A stretch of DNA of 64,000 bases from Echinococcus granulosus (lineage: Eukaryota > Platyhelminthes > Cestoda > Cyclophyllidea > Taeniidae): the NCBI RefSeq assembly GCF_000524195.1, contig NW_020170387.1, forward strand, positions 1,524,021 through 1,588,020. Direction: 5' to 3'. The notes beneath the pieces are model-generated. The model worked only from the letters and a program-made list of their open reading frames with translations, was not told the origin of the DNA and did no database searches. The position numbers were made by a program, and so were the translations under genes. Position 1 is the stretch's first letter, and every line of letters starts with the position of its first letter. Below are positions 49,701 to 62,600 of this stretch, piece after piece.

Positions 49701-52700
49701 GAAATCCACGATAGACTTACCCATTTATGCTGTCTGATTGGAATGGAAAGTTTCTTATGATGTTTTTTATGAAGAAAGTCTCTTGATATAAGTAAGACTC
49801 CCTTTTGACATTGGAATGAAGTCATGAGTCGAAATAAACCCATTGCGTTACCGAGTTGAGACATATAAGTGCAAAAATATTAGCTAGAATAGAGGTTATT
49901 GCGGCATAGGAACTCCCTGAAAAGCATCACTAGGAGGAGGAGGAGGAGCAGCAAGATTCTTTTTAAGTGACTGCGTTTTTGCTGATCGAGGGCATCACTC
50001 AGCGTCAGCTACGCGGATGCCACTTCATATTTTAGTCTTGTCTTTCACAAAGTTTTTTGTTTAAGTGATATTCATATAATATTGTTTCAGCAGTTAAAAC
50101 CCCCAAGTTACTGATTCTCAAAGTCCGTTTCATGGGACTGCACAGTTGGTTAAATTGGTTTTTTGGTATGGATACATGAATGGACGGAACTCTGGTTATT
50201 ACAAAAGCAATGAATCTAGACCATAGGGACCAGCTAAAATTAAACAAAATATAGTCTATTCACTCCTATTTTTTTCTTAATCCAGTTCTTTTTTTGCTGA
50301 GTTGCCTGACAAATAATAGTAGCAACCATTTAAGGATGATTTCGTAATATCACAGTGCAATACTGCACAATTCTTCCTTTTGACACGCGATTTACACAAA
50401 TGTTGTCTTGGCTGGTTGGTTCAAAGCTTTCTATTAATAGACGACTTTTTACAGAAGGAGCGCATCAGAATTTGTTCATTGGAATAAGCACGTGGCTGAG
50501 GGTGGTATTTCTTTGTCGTTCAAATATAAATGCTTCATTATTCGGTTTGTTTAGTGCTCATGCTCTAAGTTTGTGCAGCTCTGTACGTCCAATACACCCC
50601 CTTTAACAGTGCAAATGTCGAATGATGTGATCAAACTTCTCAAAGGGTACATGAAACCATAACTAAATAGCACAATAGCAAAGGCACGTGTACAAATTGT
50701 GGAATTGAATGTGTACTACTAAGTCCCAAAGACTGCTATGACTAAAATGAGGTTTTTTAGACTTTGAAATCACCACTTTTCTCTGTTGATGAAGCTCTTC
50801 AGCCATGCGTCAACTTTTGGGTGATCCTTCACTTTCATGGTAGCACGGTTTTGCTGTTAATTTTAGATATGCACAGAACTGTTTCATTATTTGGAGTGCT
50901 AGCATAGCTGAGACACAATGTTCTTCAGATCCATGAAAGATCTAAATTAGACAACTTCTAATGTGAGACAAAAATACCCGATTTTTAAGTGCCTAGTTTG
51001 CTTAACACTGATGTGGTATTCTTGGTAAAGCGCATCGTAAATAAAGAAAGTGGCAAGATGTAGTCAAGACTCCCCTTCATACATTCAAATGAATGTATAG
51101 GGCAAGTAGTGGCTGCTACAAAAGTAAAATATAGACTTATAAATTTACAGAGCCCTTGAAAACTAATTAGTTATCGTAACACGGAAAATGTGTGTATTCA
51201 AAAAGAGAGAATTAGATAAGCATTTTACAATGCCTTCCTGGAAGGCCCAATGACTAAAGAAAAAAGTGAGCGTGTTTTCTTCCGTTTGTGAGTTTGCATG
51301 TGTGCATTGCAGATGCGCAATTTGCGTCAGGGCGCCACTTGGCCGGTGGGGATAGTGGGAGGCAGTAGTTGGGAGGGCTGCATCACCGCGCCTGAAGAAC
51401 CCTCGCGAATTGTGGGCTTTTGGACAGGCTATAAACCACGGCGCAGCTTCCCGATCGACATGGCCGCCTTCGCCATCAATGTGGACCTTCTTTTTACCTA
51501 CCCTAACGCCTCCTTCGACTACAAGCACGTAGAACAGCAGGAGGGCACTCTCCTTTCTCAGGTTGGCTTTAAGTCTGCCCTCGACCTTGAGCCTCGAGCC
51601 AATGGATGCTCAAAAGTAGGTCATTTCTTTATTCGCCAAGTTTTAAAGCCTGATTCATTTTTGAAACATCAGTTTGATTTAGAAGATAGCTTCATTATCA
51701 AGGTGAAAACTGTTGGAATATAGCCATAGATTGTCAAAATCTTAGTAAAGGGCACAAATAAAACATCGTTTATTTACAGCTTGTTTGTTGTATAATTGAA
51801 TTGGAGAAACATATTCACAGATGCGCGATCTGCAGTGCATTAAACTAAAACGCATTGGAATTTATCGCATCGACAGCTTCCAACCGGCATAGGCGGTTCC
51901 TTTCTGCTCACGTACATGATGATTGATGATGAAGATGACTTTTGCGATCAGTCAACATTCAATACTAGAAATAAAATATCTGCAGGTGTTTATCAACGAA
52001 CTATAATAATAGAACTAAAAAGGGGTTTTTAAGGCTCAAATTAAAAGTTTGTAAAACCATTAAATTTTCAGAATTTGAAGAAGGTGCTCCTATTTGACGT
52101 AGAAGATTGTTTTTTACGCACTGTAGATTTCAGTATAGCCAATAATGCGTTTTAAAATCTGATTTATAAGTGACACAGTCACAGCAGTTTTAACGAGATC
52201 AACATCCAAAAATTTTGCTGTTTAATTGACTCAATAATTTCATGATTCGAAAAAATCCACTCGTTAAAGTTTAGTTACTTTCGCCCTCCACACCGCATAA
52301 AAGATTAACATAATTGACACCCAAACCATCCTGTGCAAAAGTTCAGCGTAGTAAAACAAACTGCAAATGCTCTGACTTCGATCGAATCACTTGAATGACT
52401 GCAAAACGCATTCGTCCAATGCTGCTAGCAGTGTCGCTATGGCGTTAGCGTACACATTGCGGATGAAATCTGTCGGATGCAAAAAGTTGAGGTGCACCGT
52501 ACAGATGAAAACCTGCATCACAGTTGTCGGCTAAATCTGGTATGTTTTGATGTACTCCGAACATATTCTGTCGACCTTATTTTGAATTAAGTTCGAACGT
52601 AAAGGCGTTCTTTTGGCGCCCTTCGAGATGTATATGGTACACGCAAAATTAGTCATATTTGGGTGCTTTCCAGACACGCACTGTATAAAATAGACAGGTG

Positions 52701-53457
52701 CTAGCAGTCGTCTTTTCTTAAATGGGCCAAATCTTTTAAGAGGTCCGATAAAGTGTTCTATTTCTAACGATTTATCCGAGGGATAAGGCATGAGCCGATG
52801 GAATGGAGAGACAAATCACAAAATGAACACAAAGTCGCTAAAATGGGAACAGTACAGATTTATGCGGGCTGGAAGAATTGCCAAGCCCTTTTGATGATCG
52901 ATATCCAACGTAAACTTGCATTAACTACAATCCCTAGTAAATTGTTTCTTGCAAATCCGTAGCCCTATTTGCTCATATTCCATCTCAGCGCATTGTGCAT
53001 GCTCGTGGGTCAAAGTTCACGTGCGCAACTCGAGTGTGTTCGTGTTTGTGAGTATGGATTTCTATCGTGTATCATGAATTGTGCTGTAGAAAGAGCATTG
53101 CCCAGTGGTCGCACTCAAATTCGTCATTCCCACAAGACCGTATTTACTTTAGTGCCTAAAAAGTCGTTCTTCCTTTATCCGTTGTCGAAGCAGAGTCACT
53201 GCTTTCAACATAAGCCACGTGTGAAATTTGCCACCACCACTCAGAAAGAAAATCTTAGAATTTGGATCATGCGTGGGGTTTTGCTACAAGGATATTAGTT
53301 ATCTTACAATCAATATTGGGTGATTTTTAGCTCCATAATTCAACTGATCTCATCCTTAGTTTTTTTTTTTCAGATTCTCGTGTGGCATACAAAAACCAGC
53401 GTTCCAAAAATACCAAAGCAGAGGCCACACCAACCTCCAATCGCTGATTTTTTGTAA
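46788..53457 (+). CDS. B3GAT3: Galactosyl-beta-1,3-glucuronosyltransferase (B3GAT/GlcAT-I type)
   Basis: Golgi type II membrane enzyme of family GT43 that transfers glucuronic acid from UDP-GlcA to galactose, completing the proteoglycan linker tetrasaccharide. Four exons: 46788-47017, 47460-47670, 51313-51615 and 53374-53457, phases 2, 0, 0, giving 275 residues. A short cytoplasmic tail is followed by a membrane anchor at about residues 8-26 ([15 protein letters not shown]) and almost no stem. Catalytic-domain motifs: [28 protein letters not shown], the metal/UDP motif [42 protein letters not shown] and the end motif ILVWHTKT. The ATG is preceded by an in-frame TGA only 6 nt upstream. Human B3GAT3 is 335 residues; the difference is mostly the stem and loops. 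GlcAT-I is favoured over neuronal GlcAT-P/S by the RANGC..VWHTKT segment, but flatworm paralogy is unresolved. Confidence 0.93.
47671..51312 (+). other. 3.6-kb intron of the glucuronyltransferase gene
   Basis: Runs from GAG|GTTAGC to TGCATTGCAG|ATG. Open frames inside are 95 codons or fewer and unrecognisable. It contains a short (GGA)n run at 49933-49949. The plus (sense) strand is T-rich over much of its length. Confidence 0.6.
49933..49949. repeat. (GGA)5 trinucleotide run
   Basis: About five GGA units followed by GCAGCA, within the large glucuronyltransferase intron. A minor simple repeat. Confidence 0.8.
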
Positions 53458-53624
53458 CTATCCTACTTCTTTCTTTCATTAGTACAATCACAAATCAACT
53501 AGGCCATTATATATTTTGTAATGAGAGGCAAATGTACATAGTATATTTATTGCATTAGTCGTTGGAAAAGCTGCATAATTTTTAAAACATGAATATGCAA
53601 ATCTTTAAGAGATTCTACGGATTA

Positions 53625-53630
53625 AATAAA
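53625..53630 (+). terminator. Candidate polyadenylation signal AATAAA for the glucuronyltransferase gene
   Basis: Canonical AATAAA about 170 nt after the TAA stop (53455-53457), with T-rich sequence following. A good fit for the 3' end of this transcript. Confidence 0.55.
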
Positions 53631-53649
53631 TCCCGCTTTGATTATGTAT

Positions 53650-56600
53650 TTCAAGCTGTCTTTTCCACTGGAAGACAAATATTTATAATCACAGTGCTTA
53701 CACGACAGTAATTCACTAATGTTTACTCCAATTTGTTAGCCTTTAGAGCATCGGGCATCCTTATGGGTGCATGCGGGGAACGGTTATGTATTACACAGTG
53801 TAAAACCGGGTTGTGGGTTATAATGCAGCGGAATCAAGGTTAAATCTCAAAACATGAGAATAATTGCAGGCACTTACGCAAGTCTACACAAATGACTTTA
53901 AAAAGCAAAGACCTTATTTTAGATTAAATCGCCTTTCTGGAAGTCACAGGCTTTTCGAATTGGACTTGGTTTACCTAGTGCATCAGTAGGTCGGGGTTGC
54001 TACGATTCACCTCGCGTGGGATGGCATAAACGAAGATAATGGAAGGCTGGAGGTGTGCGAATGCTTGTATCGATGGCGCACACGCCGCACCATCATGCAC
54101 AGTTTATCCATGAAAAACCATAAACAACGACTAATTTTAAGACTACATTAAACTGCCGGAATTTGTCTGCACTGCTTTTTGGTCTCGGTTGCCGAATCAC
54201 TAAGCTTGATGGTACTGTTCCTAAAAAAATTGGCAGGAGAATAATTTTTATCAGTAAATTCCACGCAATCCCAAAAATAAATATCGCTCTGTTATAAAAA
54301 CTACGTAGCTGACACCAGATAATACATTTAATGTCCTCGAGATAGAGGGTCGTTCATAGGGATTTAATTTGCGATTTTACTTAACAGCCGCAAGAATCTG
54401 TTGATTAATAGCAGAAATCGACTTCCAAAACCTCTCAACGATGACTGGAGTCCTTCTTTTCAGAAAGCAATATTCCGGTAAGAAATTCAATTTGCTTTTC
54501 TATTTACCGTAAATTTGGATGTTCAAGCAATGCTACTTTGATCATACCCTTGTAAAGCGATGCAAAAATATCAAATTCAGACAGAACTAAAGCGGATCGG
54601 ATAGGATATGAAGGTTTAGAACTTGGAAGTCTGCATAAAGAGATATATATTGAATCGAAGTGAAACCAGGAACATGCACTGACCAAGATGCACCCAGTTT
54701 TAGGTAAAAAAGGATAAACTTTAAGCAGCATCATAATTCATTGTTTGGAACACTATGCGACCTGAAGTATCACCAAATTTAATCATTATTCAGATGAATC
54801 CTTTGAAAGAAAATACGTACTGCGAAGTGCGAGAGACTCATGCCGAGAATCAGTTTGACAAGAGAGGAATGAAGAATTTGGCATTACCGAAATCTATTTG
54901 CTTTGTGTGCATAATTGGCGTAGTCATTTCGGCAATAAAACAAAGTAGCCAGGCATCTTTGTAACTACCACAGCTACTCAATGAAAATCCCTACTAGAGT
55001 AGATTTACACATCAGGAACCCCTAGACTGAAGTCATGTTATTTCAAACAAAATTAAGATAGCACCCACTTTTCAAATCCCTTGGTGCGAGTGATGAGCAT
55101 TTATCCATAAACCGATTCAAAGGTCACTTAAATAAACACGTAATGCACGTTATTCGTGTATGAACATAACTGAAGCTGTGATCCAGGTAAAACAGGTCAA
55201 ATTTACGAATCGTCATGTTCCAATGTATGGCTATAATCAATGATGGTATTTATTTCACATTACAATGAGAGACTTTCGGTCCAGTGACTTAACTAGAAGA
55301 AAATTCTTTAAAATAATTATTCATTCCATCCAGATATCGCACCTCGAACTGGTACAACATAGAAAGTAGAATGAAATTGGATCACCATGTCTACCTTTCA
55401 TGGGAATACAAAAGAGTTTGAACCCAACTAAAAAATCACCAAATCTTGCGATATCGTTGTGTAAAGTGTGAGGACTTTGACGTTTAATAAGCAATATAAT
55501 GCAAGTTTAAGTAAGATAATTGAACTTATCTAGCACTAATCAAAGTTGAAACTTTGAATAGTTAATAAGTTGTCCTCCCACTTTATTATGATGCATTGCC
55601 TCACCTCCTTCCTGTCATTACAATACATTTCTCTTTGCAGAACTTAAAGAAAAGAACAAGTTACTATATTTGGAGATGAGGTTAGTAAGTTTCACTAATT
55701 TTGAAACATGAAACCACTTTGCATTTCAAGCATAAAGCGAATGTGTGTAACACGTCCATTCTGTATGGATTCGCGTTACTAGAACACTAAAGGCATATAA
55801 ATCTCCTATTAGCGATTCGCAGTCTCAGTGGATTCATTCAGTTGAAAAGGGGATTTTTAAGTTTGGGAATGTATTAAATATCAAGACTGCAAATGCTGCT
55901 GATTAGCCACCTTGTAACTGGCTCACCTCCGTGCCCTTTTGAAAGGCGATTTAAAGTAATTACCAGCCTGAAACGAATTCACTCTGACTATCCGCTGGGC
56001 CATTGGTGTCGGTGCCTCTGCGGCGCCATAGTTTGGTTGGTAACTGTGACCCGACACTCTCTCGTCACGATTAACAGTAAACTTAAAGTGACTGATTACA
56101 AACATTAAGTGTGCACGTGTTACAGACAGTCATGTCACGCACTTTACGTGCCTCGAATAAATTCCATCGTCAAATCAAGCACACCTCAGGGATACATTTA
56201 CATGTCTGCTGATGCATATTTCACCTTGACCGTTTTCTATGCCTTGGGACGGGGCATTATAACCAATATTGAAGTGGACGAAAGAAACATAAATAAAAAG
56301 TTGATGTTGCAATCAGATAGGACAAAACAACCACTGATTCCAGAATAAGATAAATGTGCTAGTTACAAACATTCTTTTAGGTAAAAAAACCGTCCTTAAT
56401 ACCTGTTACATTTATTGCACCACTATCGTAAAATTTCACATGCATAGACATTATTAAGGTGATTTTTCTACAAAGATATTGTTTTTAAATTGCTTACTTA
56501 AGTAATCATAGACAGATTCTTGGATGTACGACTAGAAGAGAGCATCAGAAGTATTTCTGATAAACCACAAACGCTAGTACCTAGACCATTTATTTAAAGT

Positions 56601-59600
56601 AGTTAAAGGTTGTTTTTCATTAACATTCAATAACTGACAAATTACCAACAACCAGCATGCTTTACTCTTACTTAAATATAGGAAAGCTAGAAATTAATGA
56701 CGAAATCGAGAGAATACACGAATTCTATTATTTTCAGTTAAGGCAGCGTAAAGGGCACAGGAATATTTTAAATTGTAGCAGATTTGACGCATTTTTATCC
56801 ACGCCTGCAAGACTATCCCATGATCGAGGAAATCGTACGGAAGGGAGGAAATGATGAAGAAAAAACACACACTCACCTTCTAAAGAAACCCATATCATGT
56901 GTGGCACTTGGTTGGCACAGCTAATTTTAATCAAATAGAAAAGTCATTTAATGTGAAAAGGTAGTATCAATGCTAAAATGTTTTATCGACGTGACAGAAG
57001 AGATTCTTAGATCTACATTCCACAAATTTATCACAGCTGTTTGCGTTTTACAAGAATTACTTGTTACGTTATGCAAATTGGACCGCATTAGTTATTATCT
57101 GTGTTACTAAGGCCTAATTATATGCAAATTACATAGGGTTTCACGACCCTGAAAGTAAGAAAGAGTGATTGAACCTAGGGTACCTAAAACTTTTGTTTAC
57201 CAAAAGCGAATATGCTAATCGCGCATTAGTAATTTAATCTGACTATACTGTGCGCCTAATTATAACCTTCGCTTAGTGTGATTCGCATGAAAAGCTCCTA
57301 ACTTTGTAATTCAAATGTAAAAAGCGGTTGCGTATGGGCAAAATAAAAGTGTGCCTTATTGAATACTCGGTGGTTGATTGACACTTCCTTTTACCAATTC
57401 TAAGGTTGCTTAAATTCACATGGTAATATGGACCGATTTGAGAATACAAGAACATTTACGACTACCTTTAAACCAAACGGAAGTTCCATGCGTCATTTAT
57501 TACCTCCCACGACGCACTCGCACGCAAAAGGAGCTATCATTGAAACACTGCCACGATAGACCTGATCAGATTTGACTGCCTGGAAATGCGGGACAAATGA
57601 AGTCACGTACGTGAGTAGTGAGGTAGCGTGTGCCATGGTGCAATCATGAATGGAGCTTTCTTTCTAGTCTCCCGTCTCTTTCGCAACGGTTATGTAGATG
57701 TTAATTCTACATTGGAGACCCTCACGCATTACGCTTGTTTTGGTAAATTTTTGATGTTGACATGGTGCAAAGACTATACAAGTGAGAATAAGTTTCTCCA
57801 ACTGACCCTACAGTGGATGCGAAACACAATTTTTCAAAATTACTTGAAAAAGAAAATTACTCTGAGCCGGGTCTTGGTTAAAGGCATGATATCCAACGAC
57901 TCTTTAATTCTAAATCAAAAATAGGAACAGTAAATCATTTAGTAAAAAACAACTGTCCCGGTATAATCCTAAAAGAACAAGATTCGCTTCTTCAAACGCT
58001 CACATTAAATAAATTTCATTAAGTCTTGTTTATCGACTTACGTCAATGTCTAAAGATGAGGTGGAATCAAACATCCTCAAATGACCGGATGGTGAAAGTA
58101 CCTGCCGTTATAAACACTCAGATTTGGTCCTACCACAATAGCTACTCACTATTTAGCCTGACAGAAAAGAGGTATGTCTAGACCTAATAAAAACAGAAGT
58201 TTAACTATGGCAAGCTCATAGGTTAGTGACCCGCCGAATGCGTGGGTACACGTCTTACGATTTGAGAGGGCATTTCCTTCCTATCAGTATTGATTAAAAA
58301 AATCAAAATGCTCTTGGGGCAAAATGCAACCCTTAAACGGGTGTTTGAGTCTTCCCTCAAGAAGTTATGTAATGAATGCCACTGGAGAGAGCATAATTAT
58401 AAGAGTGGAGAAAGGCCAGTGGGACGGTGTCAGAAGTGGGTTAAAAAGTGTTATATCACCAAGATGATAATCCAAGCTTATGGTGACTGAAATACATAAT
58501 CAAACTACTTTAAGCAAATGTCACTCGGCTACAATTTGTTGAAATAAAAAGTGGGAAAGAGTGTCCGGTTAGTTAAGAAATAACCCTCAGACGTGTGAAG
58601 TTAAACAAAGCTACGATAAATTCTGGTAGAAAAATGAGATTTGAAAGCTATTTTTAAGTGTTTACCAGAAGTTCTCACATTTTATGAAGGTGTTCGCACT
58701 TCATCCGCGGTCTCAATGCAGAGTCGAAATTGACAGTTTAGGTAGCATTCACAATGCACTTAAAATATAATGAAAGGGAAGGCGAGATTCTCGTATTGTG
58801 AGAGGTTCAGCGTATACTGAACATGCCGATTCTTAACTAACATTATTCAAGGTTGTAAGTTGGTGAGATATGTGAGAAGGGCAAGAAATATGATGGCGGC
58901 ATTCGCCACAGTATGGAACCGAGCTCACATGTTGCTTGAGGGCGGATTTGAGGTTGGTGCACAATCAACGCACTTTCTTATTTTGTAATGAAGCTGATTT
59001 GAAGTAATTTTTTAAGGGGATAAGCTATAGTGGAGTGGGAGAAATGTTCTAATGTGCTTATTTAACGCTTTGTCACTTTTTCTCACGATCGTTAGGCTAT
59101 ACAAGCGTTTTTACTCAACAAACCAAAAGCCGTTTGTCAATTTATTAAAAATGGTTCAGATACTGTAGATAAAATAAGAGAAAAGGGAGATGATTAGAAC
59201 TAAGATGTGTGTTTCCATTAGAGGGACAACTCTTCGACCACTTCAATGGACGGCTTTTGAACTTTCGGTTCAAGACGCATACCTATGTAAATTCCGCCTT
59301 TTTCTGCAACTTTTTGGGCTTAAACTCAAGTATTGCTAGTTAGCTGTGCTCTGACAAGGAAAAATACACGTTAAGCATGGAGTTCTTGGAGCTACATTAA
59401 ATTTGTTTTGTAGAAAATAAAAGTTAGTTTCGGAGGCTGATTTTTCTTTTAAAAGCCAGTGAGGACATAACGATCTTCTGAGGAAATAGCATTTTTAGAA
59501 ATGGTCGAAAGTTTACCTAAAGTGTTTTCTATTTGCCACGATTATTAAAAAATGTGGGTTAGGGTTTACTAAAGGATCTGAATTGCTGTTCATCTCCGCA

Positions 59601-62600
59601 CGTCGGTTAAATTCAAGAGCTTGGCAGTTCGGTTATTATTCTTTATGTAGGCTATACGGGCTTTAGCAATTAGCAACCGCGTAAGGTTGGAACATATATG
59701 TTTTGGGTTTACAGACTGGTAGCGGCAATTTACACAGTTATGAGGTTCAATTGTCAATCCTCTCAGACTTATATAAATCTCATGTGATCTATTAAACCTC
59801 AAAAGCTGTTGAACAATAATCCTCCAGTATGTGGAAGTACACTTTTTGTTGCAAACGACTGGCTAAAGTTAATTCTTCACAAAAATATTAGGCGGGAATT
59901 TGACTACGTAGGACCTTTTCGGCATGGCATTGCTCCGTTTTATTGACCCATTGCTCACTGAGAGCAAGTAATCACGTACAGTCAGTCCAGCACAGAATTC
60001 AAGATTTCGAGGCGATTAGATCACGCTTCTATTGGGGCGTCAAGCTCCACTTAGTGTTAAGTGCATTCCCAACTACACAGCATATGTCAAAGTAATCTTA
60101 ACTTCTACATTTATTCATGACACTCCTCAGAAACTGTCAACTTGCAAACTTGTCGAAGTTTGGTCTTTTCCAAAAATCAAACTGGTGCATCAGAGGAGGC
60201 ATTTGAATTACAATTTTCGATTTTTTATATTGCACCATGCTGTTTATTACGATTCCTTCTAAATTTATTTTTAGGAAAATAAGTCTAACAAGCAATTAAA
60301 CGCTTACTGCAACTTGGTCTGAGAAAAATACATCGGAAATATGGCCAATGTGGCGGACCCTTTGGCCAGATATATTTGCGGCGAAGGAAGGTGGGTACAA
60401 TCTAAGTGGCTCCCAATGCATAGGTTGACAACTTAGCATTTCCGTCTGCAAGCCCATACAGCTTCCTATTAGACAACAGTCAACTTTTTCTAATGCAAAA
60501 AGAGCCCATTATTCAGACTTTTATCCAAGAATTCTTGTAGCAACTGCACCAACAAATGAATGAAAGCATTTCTTTTTGCATTTGCCTCCTCTATTCGCGC
60601 TAAGTGACCAGCCAAAGTGTTATTATAAGAACCATCGACAAGGCATATTTTCGGATTATGTTTTACATCTAAGATTCGCAGTCAGTTTGAAAAGTGAAGA
60701 AAAACATTCTTGAGTATATTCTATTGTTCACTCCAGGAAGTGTTAGCATTTATCTCTGGTTTTATGTGACGCTTACATCGCTAGTTGAAGCTTTCAACTT
60801 AGAGCTACAATTTTGTCAAGAGAGTGATGAGACATCCAAATTAGGGGAGTAATAAATCCGATCCAAAAGGATCTTACCTCTTAACAGGTGGTTTCTGACA
60901 AATTCCTAAATAAAATGGACTACTTTATCTTTGGTCGGAGTGACATTTGTCGTCCAAAATATAAAACAAGTTTTTCAAAGCGTGCACCTTGCTCCTACAT
61001 TCATTTGGTCTGCGTTGGTGACACGTACTATGCCTTGTTTCATCTTTACTGAAACTCCAGGCAAAATCGAGCCTAACAATTTGCTGCCTTGACATCACAC
61101 TCCTTTAGCCCTGATTACTTTTCCGCAGCACAGGTCTTAATTTCTTCAAAAGCTTTGGGCCATAATTATTCGAGGCACTAACAGCTTATTTACCGCCTTG
61201 TTTGACAGCCATTTAGTAAGACTGCTGATCACCCATAAGAGAGAATCAAATTGCTGCTAAACAAGTAGTCACTGAAAAAGCTTTCACTGCGTAAAGTCGA
61301 AACCGCTAGGACCCACCATTTTAACAAAGTTTTTGTTTCAATATTAAAAATCTTAAGGAAGGGTCACGACTCCCGAAAAACTGTTAAAATTAGCAAATAT
61401 CCAAACTAGTAGTCTCTGAAATTATTCTTTTTCAATTTTTAAGAAAACAGTTAGGTTAATGAAAAATTTCTTTGACAAAAAGGAAGGAAGGCAAATTCAG
61501 TAGCATTTACAGAAATGCCCAGTCGGCTGCGGCAAGGCTGACAGATGGAAGCTACGTCGACACTTGACATTGTCTTTACGCACTACCTTGAGCCGGAATC
61601 AAATTGAATAAGCCAGTCTTCTTGGGCGAAATATTGGCATCTTCTTAAATTACAGAGTTTGGAAAGGTAATTCTGATTGGGGTCTAGAGTCGACAGAAAT
61701 AAGTGAAACATCGCAATACCTGAATCGTATGAATGCCATTTTTCTGAAGGCAGGCATTATCGCATGCCGAATGATTCCTGCCTTGTTAGTGCTGTATATC
61801 ATGATGAAACGCATGAACTAGGGGAAGGCAATTATCACAGGGACTAGTAACCATGCAAGTGTTCCATGGTAATGTGAAGTGTGGTAATGTGGGCCTCCAC
61901 AAATGATGGATGAAACACGGAAATTTTGAAAATGGTCTCACCACCGAACATCTGTAGTATTGGGCGCCTCGATTGTGTTTATAGTAGGCGAACCTTATTT
62001 TCTTCCAATATACTTTTAACTCTGTCAAATAGGTCATCCTGAAATTCGTACCGTTTCTAAATTTTACAGGGCTCCATGGAGGAAGCAGTACAACTAAGCT
62101 TTAACTTTAAGAAAAGTGAAATTCAAGGAAAGTCTGTTACCATGCTCTTAATGGGCGCATTCTTTGATTGTGAGCAAGAACTGCACACTTAGTAGCATTA
62201 AAGCATATGAAAGGTAAGTTATTACGTCCAACTTGTTCCCATAGACAAGTACGAATATAAAATGTTTAAGAGGAAATGCTAAATCTTTTATCTAAGACTT
62301 GAGACTATCTCCTCTTGAACCTCCCCAATTGACGATGAGGGAATTATTCTGACGAATCGAATATATGCTCGAATAATTGCGTCGGTGACATCGGAATAAA
62401 TAGTTTAAAAAATACCCACAATCAGACCAGCGAATAAAAAAATAATCGACCAGAACAGACCGATTCCTTGCTATCGGAATTGCAAGTTGTTTGAGCAAAA
62501 TAAGTACAGCAAATGCCTGTCTCTTTTAGCTTAAAACTAAAAATGGAATAGTCAACATAGGTAATTATTGTCCAGGTCACCAAAGTCAATTGCAGCACGG

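Noticed and set aside
51163..51528. 121-codon minus-strand open frame
   Set aside because: It lies opposite glucuronyltransferase exon 3, whose sense frame carries strong GT43 motifs.
57628..57924. 98-codon plus-strand open frame as a small gene
   Set aside because: No family resemblance, no signal of splicing or nearby polyadenylation; a frame of this length is expected by chance in 10 kb.
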